Assembly: GCA_030512295.1 (NCBI GenBank) | Contig: JAULSR010000001.1 | Coordinates: 1,178,001-1,242,000, forward strand | Direction: 5' to 3' | DNA: 64,000 nt | DNA from: Bombardia bombarda | Lineage: Eukaryota > Ascomycota > Sordariomycetes > Sordariales > Lasiosphaeriaceae | Part shown: piece by piece, positions 55,325 to 64,000 of the stretch | How the letters are laid out: each line of letters begins with the position of its first letter | Numbering within the stretch: the first letter of the stretch is position 1 | Translations under genes and position numbers: made by a program | The notes under the pieces: model-generated | The model's input: only the letters and a program-made list of their open reading frames with translations | Told to the model about the DNA's origin: nothing | The model's database searches: none

Positions 55325-56796
55325 ATGTCTGATCTTTTTACAACAATCGGCGATAAGGTTGCGCAGGTCGCACCTGTGTCTGCGCCAAGCACCAACGGCA
55401 CAAATGGAGCAACTCCTGAGGCCGAAGGCGACGATGGCGAGAGAATCGTCGAGGAGATCGAGTCAATGTGCATGAACTGCCATGAGAATGCAAGTGGAAG
55501 CTTTACTCGGGGAGATGTACTCGAACTAACCATTTATTACAGGGAATAACACGCCTCCTCCTGACCCAGATCCCTTACTTCCGCGAGATTATCATCATGT
55601 CCTTCTCTTGCGAACACTGCGGCCTGCAAAACAACGAGATTCAACCCGCCGGCAGCTACCAAATCAAGGGTGTCCACTACGAACTTCGACTGACCACGAT
55701 GGCCGATTTTGGACGCCAGGTTATCAAGTCGGATACCGCAACAGTGAAGTTCATTGAGCTGGATGTGGAGGTTCCCGCTGGCCGAGGACAACTCTCGAAT
55801 GTTGAGGGTCTCCTGAGCACCATCATCGACGATCTCGAGGCTGGCCAAGAGGCGCGCAAGGTCGAACAACCCGAAGTCCACACCAAGATCGACGAAATCA
55901 TCAAAAAGGGCCGGGCGATGCTGGCTGGTGAAGCTTTCCCCTTCAGAATCTCGGTCGACGACCCGGCGGGTAACTCATTCATCACGCCAGACATGCGGGA
56001 TAGCGTAGGGAAGTGGGAGAAGCGTGAATACGATCGCACGCCCGAACAAAACGCGGCACTCGGTCTGGCCGATACTGCCACAAACCAACCCGAGGAAGAC
56101 GGAGAAATCGTACCCGACACAGTTTACCAATTCCCCGCTTCTTGTCCTGGGTGCATGCACCCGTGCACCACCAACATGAAGATGGTTGACATTCCTCACT
56201 TCCGTCAAGTCATCATCATGAACACTAGTTGCGACGACTGCGGCTACAAGTCCAACGACGTAAAGACTGGTGGCGAGGTCCCCGCCAAGGGAAGGAAAAC
56301 CATCCTCAAGGTCAAGACCAACATTGATCTTGCCCGCGACATTCTTAAGAGCGAGAGCTGCGCCCTCGAATGCCCCGAGCTGAACCTCTCTGTCAACCCC
56401 GGAACCCTCGGTGGCCGCTTCACCACCGTCGAGGGCCTTCTCACCCAAGTGCGCGACGACCTCAAGAACCAGATCTTCGAGGCCAACGGAAACTCGGCTG
56501 CTGCGCAAGGTGGCGATTCGCTCCCAAGCGAGGAGCGACAACGGTGGGAGGCATTCTTCGACGGACTGGACAGTGCCATCAAGGGAGAGCGCGAATTCAC
56601 AATCATTCTGAGCGATCCGTTAGCCTGCAGTTATGTTCAGAGTCTCGCAGACGACCCGACGCAACCCGACGAACAAATGACTATTGAGGACTACGATCGC
56701 ACAGAAGAGGAGGAGGAGGATCTAGGACTGACAGATATGAAGACGGAGAACTATGCGGAGGACGCTGAGACAAAGGAGAAGAAGGATGAAAACTAA
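55325..56796 (+). CDS. zpr1: Zinc finger protein ZPR1
   Basis: Conserved chaperone that folds translation factor eEF1A and shuttles between cytosol and nucleus. Exons 55325-55489 and 55543-56796; 472 aa. The intron (55490-55542, 53 nt) uses a GC donor. The protein is a tandem of two ZPR1 modules. Module 1 has the zinc finger CMNCHEN...FSCEHCG with FREIIIMSFSCEHCGLQNNEIQPAG; its beta domain carries VDDPAGNSFI. Module 2 has CPGCMHPC...CDDCGYKSNDVK with PHFRQVIIMNTSCDDCG and LSDPLACSYV. An acidic C-terminal tail ends KKDEN. All eight zinc cysteines are present. The start MSDLF lies in a good context. It lies 252 bp downstream of the Rpr2-type gene. Confidence 0.97.
55490..55542 (+). other. GC-AG intron in ZPR1
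   Basis: Donor AAT|GCAAGT, branch site CTAAC and acceptor TTACAG. It is the only arrangement that joins CHEN to GITRLLL in frame; nearby GT dinucleotides break the frame or insert residues into the zinc finger loop. Confidence 0.85.
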
Positions 56797-58480
56797 AAAG
56801 GATCGCATGTTCTTTCTGCCTTGGTTTAGTATAGATGCCGGCTGTATACTGCTACATGTCAAAGGCGATTTTTAAGATACCACTTTTTTCTTGCTTCTAA
56901 GACGAGGACTGTGACGCTCACTTGTTTCCTGTGATGTCTCGGTGCTAGTGTGTTGAATAATATGTTCCTTTGAGTCCCTGCGGTCTTGGTTGAGGCGCAA
57001 GAATCCGTGGGTGGAACAGAAATCCAGCGCCTACAGCCCTATATTCACCAGTCCGGTGAGCACAGGCAACAGAGCGAAGCTGAAGACGGACGGACTAGCA
57101 GGCAAGGCTTCATACAGTATACAGACAATGTCTCTTAGAAGAGAGGCACGCATATCATAGAGGATATGGCTCCCAGTTTGCAGATCAAGCAAGTAATTTG
57201 TAAAATTATGTAGGTAAAGCAGTTTTAAGGTTTTCAGCAACGAGAAAGGAGTATGAAAGTCAACTAACCCATCCATTTCAACAAGGTACGATACAGATCA
57301 AACAAACCTACATAGACACACACTCAAACAGACATATATCACACTCCTTCATGACCTGTGATGAAAAGCAAAAAGAAAAGAAAGTAAACAGACAGATACT
57401 ATGTCCCCCCCTGATCATTCCTCTTTCTTAAAGTTGGGATATCATGAAAGGAAAAAGAAAGAACAATTGCATGAAAAAGGTCAAGATCAATTATGCTCGC
57501 TCCCGGGTTCCAAGCACGTAAAAGATAGGTAGGTGTGTGCGCATATGTAGAATAGGCCCTCTTGTCTGATTTTGTGCTGATTTCCCCCTTTCTCTTCCCC
57601 CTTTTTCCACCCCCCACACCGCCAATTCACTCAAAAGAAGAAATACCAGCAAGGAAAGATATAATAATTATAAGACCGTCTCTCCACGTTCCCCCCTCAC
57701 CCCCGCTCTAATTGATCCTCGAAACGCCAGCAAAAGAAGACTAAAAAAAAAAAAACGGCATGTTCTGCGTTTCCCCTTTTCCCCGAGTTCTCTTACACAG
57801 AAGAACAGTTGAGAAAGAATGGGACGCGATAGAAAAGAGAAATAAACAGAGGGTCAGCCAGGTCAGTCGAGCCAAATAAAGACCACATGGCCTAAGCTGA
57901 CTTGACTGACAATAGGAGATAAGGAAATTAAAAAAAAGGAGAAGGAAAAAAGAACACTTTGGGTATAATTAGCAATAGCAAAGGCAAAAAGCCTGGTAAA
58001 GACCCTGCCATATAGACCGCATATCCTCCTCTCATAGTCCACTATATGCCCCGACGAACGCTCCTAATCAACAGGTACCGAAAAAGCAGCAAAACCTCCC
58101 AGATAGAGAGGTCAGTGATTAGGAGTTAATGGTAGAAGACAAAGAAAAAAAACGATGCCAGTAGGGTCGCACGCCAACCAGACGCAAAAAGAAGGTCCGT
58201 ATCCCAGAACTAGACCCGCAGCCAGTCAGCCTGCCAGCGCCAAAGGATCACCACCCATAACCCTCTGATGCAACCACCCCCTCAATAGAAAGTCGGTTCT
58301 GTGAGCACCCCGTCCGTACTCAACATAATCCCTCATCTCCACACCGACGTACGTACGTGTGCCCCGGCAGACAACAAGCCTGCGCCTGCCGCCCCGGAAC
58401 GGACCATTTCTTGCTGGCGGCGTTCCCACTTGACGCTGCCCCCGTGCATCTTGGCGTTGACCCAGTTATCCGGCTCCCTC
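56797..58480. other. Convergent intergenic region with a decayed copy of the neighbouring gene's 3' end
   Basis: 1.7 kb. The plus strand is purine/A-rich between about 57350 and 58000 (A runs at 57751 and 57930), so the 3' flank of the minus-strand gene is pyrimidine-rich in sense. The part 58281-58460 is a degenerate copy of the last coding part of the gene at 58481 (separate entry). No RNA gene recognised. Confidence 0.6.
58281..58460 (-). pseudogene. Degenerate tandem copy of the 3' end of the adjacent gene
   Basis: On the minus strand this segment resembles the final ~50 codons of the gene ending at 58481, including its stop. Matching pieces are NAKMHGG/KWERRQ against DAKMYMG/KYERKQ, NGPF with following Gly, DYVEYG against DYVEYR, and a last GVLTEPTFY-stop against RVLTKPTFF-stop. 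The pieces lie in three different frames, so it is decayed. At DNA level the block around GTGCTCAC...CCGACTTTCT is almost identical. It could alternatively be the relic of an alternative last exon. Confidence 0.75.
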
Positions 58481-61400
58481 CTAAAAGAAAGTCGGTTTCG
58501 TGAGCACGCGGTACTCGACGTAATCCTCCCCGTCGATGCTAATAATTGTGCCCTGGCTGACGAGCTTGCCCTGGAACGGCCCGTTCTGCTTGCGCTCGTA
58601 CTTGATGCCCATGTACATCTTGGCGTCCTCGGCGCCCGCCTTGATCCGGTTCGCCTCCTGCGCCGCCCAGACCTTGTTCAGCCGCGACACGTTGTCCTGG
58701 AACATGGACTTGTTCGACGGCGCAGCCGGCTGCTGCTCGCCACTGACAGCGTCACCGGATGCACCGGCGGCGGCGGCGGCGGCGGCAGCGACACCAGCGC
58801 TCTCGCGAGTGGCAGCGCGCTGCTCGGCTCTAATCTGGGCCTGCTCGACGCGTGCGATCTCGCGGCGCGCAATGGTGTTGGTGCGCTCGAGGACGTCGGC
58901 GCTCTGCGGGCGGTTGGCAGCGCGAAGCTCCACGTCGGGAAGGGAATGGCGCCCGCGAGGGTTGATGCCGTTCTCATGGCGTCGAGGGTGGCGGAGCTCA
59001 TGTGGCATGAGCTCGCGCTTAGGACCAGCGGCAGCAGCAGCAGCAGCTTGGGCGGACATTGAACTACCCTGTTGGCCATCAAATGACGATTCGTCGTAGC
59101 CGCCGCCGCCGTTGCTGTCGTTGGTAAAACTAGAGCCCTTCATGGCGATGGGGGGAGGCACGCTGGCGCGAGGGGGTTCCTCCTTTCTGGCAGCAGGCGT
59201 GCCGCCATTGGTGCCAGCCAAGCTGTGGGCGACGCGCTGCTGGGCTTCAACCACGGCCCGCTGTATGTTGCCGACGTAGTCTGCCGACGACTCCCCCTCG
59301 TCCTGCTGACGCTGACGAACGCGGCAGTACTCCTTAATTTCGGGACGAGAGAGATGCTTCAGATGGGGCTCGAATTCGACTTCATCCCAGTGAATCCACA
59401 GCCCCCCAGCACCGACTGGGAAGTTGCCCTGGATGGGCCGCCCGCTGCGCGTCTCGCGCATCAGCTTGACCCGAAACATGTCATTGGCACCCAATATGCC
59501 ATATACCGCGTGCTTGTCGAACGGGTCCTCTTCGCTGGACTGTTTCCAGTAGCCCAAGAGAATTCGTGTAGGACGCGTGCCGGGAATGTTGTCGATCGGG
59601 TGCGGGTTCACGGCCGGAGTGGATGAGGCGCTGCCATAGCTTCCCGCGAGTCGGCGCTTCTTGGTATCGGGGCGATTGGACAACTGCGCATGCTCAGGAA
59701 TCTGGGGGCCGTATGCTATAGCTGGCGGGACAGCCGTCTCCGGAGGCGGGTTGGTTTGCACACGATGGATCGCTTCCTTGATGGCCGCATCGTCGAGCTT
59801 TGCCTTTTCCTCGGGCGTCTCGTCCTTGCGGACCGTCTCGGCCCGAATCTTGACGTACTCCTTGACCTGGTAGTGGTCGAGGTTGACCAGAGGGGTGTCG
59901 AAGGCTACTTTCTCAAACGTGACCCAGCTACCACCGGGGCCAGGGGGGAGAGGATACTCCTGTGCTATGTTGCGGCCATCCCGAGTCGTGGGCTGAATGC
60001 GGGTGCGAAGACGATCTCTGACGTCGATGAAGCCAATGACGGAATGCTTGTCTATAGGATTGGGTGGCTGCGAGTCCCGCCAGTAGCCAAGCGTGACTCC
60101 CTTCACGCCGCCTATGCCGTGAGTCTTTGCCGGGCGCGCTGCCTTTTGGCGTACTTCGGCATCTTCACGAGCCGGAGTGGCGGACCGAGTGGTGTTGTCC
60201 TCATTCAAGTCGGGGTAAAGAGAAGTCCGCTTCCGCTTTGGATACGAGGTCGTAACAGGTTGCTGCTCCTCAACAATTGACTCTTCCATTTCGACGTCAT
60301 CTGGGCTAGAGATGATGGGGGCAGGAGAGGATTTGTTGGTAGCGTCTCCATTGTTGGCGGCATTGCTATTAGCTTTGTGGCCAGCTTTGTGACCGACAAC
60401 AATCTCATCCTCGAGGGTGTTGGCGGGGACGCTTGAGGTATGGCTCATGGTGTCTTCTGCCCGGTCGTCCATTGGCTCGTCGACGGTATCGTCCACCGGA
60501 TCATGAACAGGCTCTTCGATCACGTCATCGACTTGACCGTCGTCAACCACATCACCAACTGAGTCTTCCATTGGAGAATCCGGAGGGGGAGTAAGCTCCT
60601 CAGCGTTGTTTTCGTCGTCTTCGTGATGGTTGCCGTTCAGCGCAGCACTACTGTGGTATCGGTCAGTAACTCGTTTATTTGCCCTAGCTGGTCAGGACTG
60701 ATGGTTTTGGTGAAGAATGAGTGAAAAAGTGTTGGCTGAGTATGTTTAAGGAGGGTGGGTAAGTCCTGTCGACAAAACCCCTGACTGAAAGAAATTTGGT
60801 GCAAAACACGTAGCATGGAAATGACCTCAACTGCTAAGTGAGAAAACGAGAGAGTAATGAACAAATAGTAACTCTCGGAAAAAAAAAAAAAAAGTAACGA
60901 AAAGAAGCTTGTTCAGGGGAGGGAAGCAGTTATGAGGGCATATTAGATCTGTGCTAATAACCCTATGTGAATGAACGGTTGCCAACTTTGACAACCAAAG
61001 GTGACATGGACATTGGGGAAGGTCCACAATTGGGTGTACTTAAAGAAACACGAACCCATGGGAAGATGCTCGATTCACAGCCCGGAAAGAACGCGTGGGC
61101 GGCATCTCGTGAGTACTCGTATAATTGCCGACAATAAATTATGTGTAACACAAAAGGTGAGAGGGTGGGGGAAGAAAAACCAGTCGAGTTGGGTGCAAAG
61201 TGGAAGCTGCGAAGGGTTGGTTGGTTGTTGGTTGTTGCAAGGGGGGTGGGAATTGGAATTTAGGTAACAACAGATGGGCGGGAAAGCTAGCGAGGAGGAA
61301 AAGTTTATGTGCAGAGGTGCCAATCAGAACTAAGCAGGGCAGTTGCGAGCAGTTAAGAGCAGCTGAGCTGTCCGACAGTCTCCATCCCACATCTCACTCG

Positions 61401-62256
61401 GTGAGGCATGGCATGCAAGCGCGTAAAGTGGAGGCTCCATTTTGGAAGAAGCAAATTCTAAAAGAAAACAAACTTGCCTTGATGAACGTGATCGCGATGA
61501 CAAGATGGCCCTGAACAAGTGGTTCATTGTTAGACGGTTTAACTGGTTTAGGTTCAAAGTTTTGAAGGGGTTCGGGCGATGTTTTGAGTAAGTGCTAGTG
61601 CCGATGCCACTCGAGCAAACGGGAATAATGAGGAAGGGGCAATGATGCCCTGAACAAGGGCCAGTTCTGAGGAGAGAAAGGGCAAGATCCACCTCAAGAT
61701 TTGATGTGTATCAAACCAAAGCAAAAGATCTTTGAGGGCAGCGGTCAGAAAACCCTCGGAGTCACAGATTCGAGAACATGTCTGCCCACATAAACTCGTC
61801 CGAGTATACCAACAACAGAGGAGTGGTGATGAGTGCAGGGTACGCAGATAACCAATACTAAGGAAGGTGAGGGTGTTTGGGGGCAGTAGGACCCCTAGTA
61901 CCTTCGTGAGGACTCGAGTCTGCAAAAGTTGTTTGCCGTAACCAAATCGAATTTGCAGAGGAATGATTTCATCGGATGACTCAACCCGAATGGCCAGGAC
62001 AAACTTCGATGACGGTCACGACCACAGAGGCCAAACACTGGCAGGCACACCGTGACGTGTCCAGTCCATGTAATATTGATCAAACAGCGAAAGAAATGAC
62101 ACACATTGAGAAAGTCGAGCAAGAAAAGACTTACGAATTGGTTTTTGTGTCCTCGTCCATCTTAATCGGGGCAAACTCTGCGGCAACAAGCCCTTCCCCG
62201 TCGAGCTTGACAGAATCGAGAACAGCGACCTCCATCTTGATGGAAGTACTCGTCAT
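58481..62256 (-). CDS. Unrecognised fungal protein with two copies of a YWRDS/DKHxVxG module, probably nuclear
   Basis: No family name recognised. Proposed exons: 62135-62256 and 58481-60650, giving 763 aa; a 33-nt cassette exon at 61478-61510 may add 11 residues. The start MTSTSIKMEVAVLD is joined to SAALNGNHHEDDEN by a GTAAGT donor and a CTGAC branch/CACAG acceptor, with phases agreeing. Residues 80-165 are acidic. Basic nuclear-type signals PKRKR (about 178) and KKRR (about 371) follow. Module 1 (about 227-311, LGYWRDS ... DKHSVIGFIDVRDRLR ... GGSWVTFEKVAF ... VKEYVKIR) and module 2 (about 405-487, LGYWKQS ... DKHAVYGILGANDMFR ... GGLWIHWDEVEF ... IKEYCRVR) are clear duplicates. The C-terminal third has Ala runs and a conserved-looking end EDYVEYRVLTKPTFF. 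A chromatin or transcription role would be a guess. Confidence 0.7.
61478..61510 (-). other. Candidate 33-nt cassette micro-exon
   Basis: On the minus strand: CTAAC branch site, TTGTTCAG acceptor, a 33-nt open piece and the donor AAG|GCAAGT, the consensus of GC-type introns. It keeps the frame of the flanking exons and would insert AILSSRSRSS. No transcript evidence is available. Confidence 0.4.
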
Positions 62257-63420
62257 CGGAGAGTTTTAAATAAAGTCTGTCAGACCAAGAGGGTTATGGT
62301 TGCGGTGGTGGTAGGCGACTATAAAATGTTTGTCAGAGCTGTGTTGTGTGTTGTGTGGAGTTTGAGAGTCGGAAGTGGAAGTGGAAATCTGAATAAAGAC
62401 AAACGACGAGACAGGAAGTGGCTGCGAAAACTTGAAGGCTGGGCTGTGCTGAGCTTATTTGACATTGACGTACTGTTGCTCTTGGCAGATTATTGTTACC
62501 GCAGCTCCCTTTCGTCCCAAACCTCCCAACTCTCGATGGTATGAGATTGAAGTCACAGCCAATTGGCAGAAGCAAGTATGACTGCTACAGGACGAGTACC
62601 TAGACGTGAAGTCGGTTTAGTAAGTGTAAGTTGAGTAAGGTAAGCTGTGTGGAAGACTTGAGAAACTCTCTCCGTCTCTCTCTGTTCCGCGACTTGGCGT
62701 CATTTTACACGGAAGACAGGTGGAATATGACTCGATATGGGATGGAAGGTATAAAGGAAGAGTTAAAGAGGCGCAGCAAGGTGAAGAGATGGTATGTACG
62801 TAATCTGGATAAGTGAAGTAGGTATTTACCTTATGAGGAATCCGATTACCTAACAACTGAAAGAGCGCGCCAACTCAAGCAGGATGATGGAAGTGGAAAG
62901 AAATGATGGATATCTGTTCTCAGCTGGGGGCCAAAACAACATGAAGACGCGTTGTCAGGCTAAACCGGATGGTTTGAAGGGCGAGTTTCGACAAGACAGT
63001 CACGTTTCGGGACGATAAGCCGCCAAGTCAGAAGATACGGTAGTAGTAGTGTGTGTTGTGTAGTTGGTAACCGGAGCGGGTTCCAAAGAGAAGTACCAGT
63101 ATCTAGGTGTTGGTAACAGGAGAGAGGCAAGAAGGCAAACAGAGAGAGCCACTAGTATCCCGTCTTCACAGACGCGTGTGGGTCGAAATAACACAAACAC
63201 ACACACACAGAAGTTGAGCCGAATCCAGCGATGTCGCAAATTGCTCTGGAACCAAGTTTCACGGTCAGTTGTGGACAATGAGCGCGACTTGGCTTGTGTG
63301 AGAAACACCAAAAGAGATGAGAGAAATGTGATGGGTATAGTAAAATTGATGCAAAGAGGAAAAAAGATGTGTGTGGTGTGGGTGGGAGACGAGACGAGCG
63401 AGCGGAACTTGGTCCTGGCT

Positions 63421-63442
63421 GGCGCTGGCGCTGGCGCTGGCG
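63421..63442. repeat. (GGCGCT)n microsatellite
   Basis: About three and a half tandem GGCGCT units. Confidence 0.9.
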
Positions 63443-63537
63443 CAAAGTGGGCAATTAATTGAATGAGAATCCAAGGGAGACAAGGTTATCCGGCGGTAGC
63501 AAGATAGGTAGGGTAGTTGGGTAGTCTCGAGTCTGGG

Positions 63538-63570
63538 AATGGGAATGGATGGATGGATGGGAATGGGAAT
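63538..63570. repeat. GGGAAT / GGAT mixed microsatellite
   Basis: GGGAAT units flank a (GGAT)4 core in the terminal spacer. Confidence 0.85.
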
Positions 63571-64000
63571 TGGGGACTGCGGATTGGGCGGTGGGCAAGA
63601 GGTGTCGGCGAAATAAAAAGGTACCTAGGTACAGCACCGGCCATAGCTCAATAGGATGACGGGATGATTCACCGCGAGACTGCCTTCAGCCAAAATTGCA
63701 CCAGTTGCGAGATCCCCATGGGCTGGAGCTAATAAGCGAGGGTAACTTTGATCGCTCTTTTTTTTTCTCTTGCCAAGTGCCAGTTTTCCCTATTATGGAC
63801 GACTCGAAACTGCTTCAAGCAGCAAAACACCTTCTCTGCCATCCATCACAGGATATAAGTAGGACTTAACCAAGCAGACAATAATAACGCATGATGTGTC
63901 GCGATGTTCTCTTGGCTATAAGCTACCTACGTGCCCTGGGGTACTTATTTACTTGCTCTTGTTGTCATGGTTCGGACTATTATTTGGCCCGAAATTGAGT

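Larger units (their letters stand above)
62257..64000. other. Upstream region of the last gene, to window end
   Basis: 1.74 kb without a supported gene. It contains the probable promoter (leader just upstream of 62256, read on the minus strand), a (GGCGCT)n tract at 63421-63442, a GGGAAT/GGAT tract at 63538-63570, CA repeats near 63195, and TAGGTAGGGTAGTTGGGTAG near 63505. A tRNA-like A box at 63644 was examined and rejected. Confidence 0.6.

Noticed and set aside
55517..55542. A GT donor (GTACTC) for the ZPR1 intron
   Set aside because: It would leave a 26-nt intron and insert 11 residues into a conserved zinc-finger loop; the GCAAGT donor fits far better.
63640..63765. tRNA-like A box (TAGCTCAATAGG) followed by a T9 run
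   Set aside because: No matching B box (only an imperfect GTTGCGAGATCC), and acceptor and T stems do not pair; not a credible tRNA.
1..64000. CRISPR array, operon, phage or bacterial insertion sequence
   Set aside because: No spaced direct repeats, no terminal inverted repeats with a transposase, and all genes have spliceosomal introns or eukaryotic identity.

Overview
The window is nuclear DNA of a filamentous ascomycete (Pezizomycotina), most likely a Sordariomycete. The evidence is the gene content (SPX-ankyrin glycerophosphodiesterase, UCS myosin chaperone, fungal ADAM protease), the short 50-105 nt introns with GTANGT-like donors and CTAAC/CTGAC branch sites, the pyrimidine-rich leaders, and the many TACCTACCTA/GGTAGGTA motifs between genes. 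I could not assign a species. I found no rRNA, convincing tRNA, CRISPR array, plasmid or phage feature, or intact transposon.

Layout by position. 1-1460 (-): 5' part of a secreted ADAM metalloprotease, cut by the window edge. 4384-6902 (-): acetyl-CoA synthetase. 10817-16408 (-): large kinesin, probably kinesin-4. 20290-22358 (+): EME1/MMS4 nuclease subunit with an apparent frame break. 23249-25431 (-): UCS-domain myosin chaperone. 26514-27767 (+): TFIIH subunit Tfb4/p34. 28789-29935 (-): zinc NAD alcohol dehydrogenase. 32447-34253 (-): actin-related protein 3. 35465-37351 (+): threonine aspartase (taspase). 38241-40117 (-): gamma-glutamyltranspeptidase. 43068-44378 (+): secreted Thr/Val/Ala-rich repetitive protein. 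45208-49063 (-): GDE1-type SPX/ankyrin/GDPD protein. 50762-52996 (-): mitochondrial PPR-like protein. 53414-54114, 54398-55072 and 55325-56796 (all +): UPF0587 zinc protein, RNase P/MRP Rpr2/Snm1-type subunit, and ZPR1. 58481-62256 (-): unrecognised nuclear-type protein with two copies of an ~85-residue module, unusually long introns and a decayed copy of its own 3' end just downstream.

Most genes are unrelated housekeeping genes, each monocistronic. There is no secondary-metabolite, defence or mating cluster. The only functional grouping I see is the run of three co-oriented small zinc-ribbon proteins at 53.4-56.8 kb. Spacers are long (0.3-3.9 kb), mostly non-coding and rich in microsatellites. 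The most interesting signals lie in gene structure: micro-exons (4, 23, 24, 27 and possibly 33 nt), a GC-AG intron, a stop-free 54-nt intron hidden in an open frame, a tandem NAG acceptor, a probable frameshift in EME1, and the decayed 3' duplication at 58.3-58.5 kb. I saw no clear candidate for a wholly new biological system.
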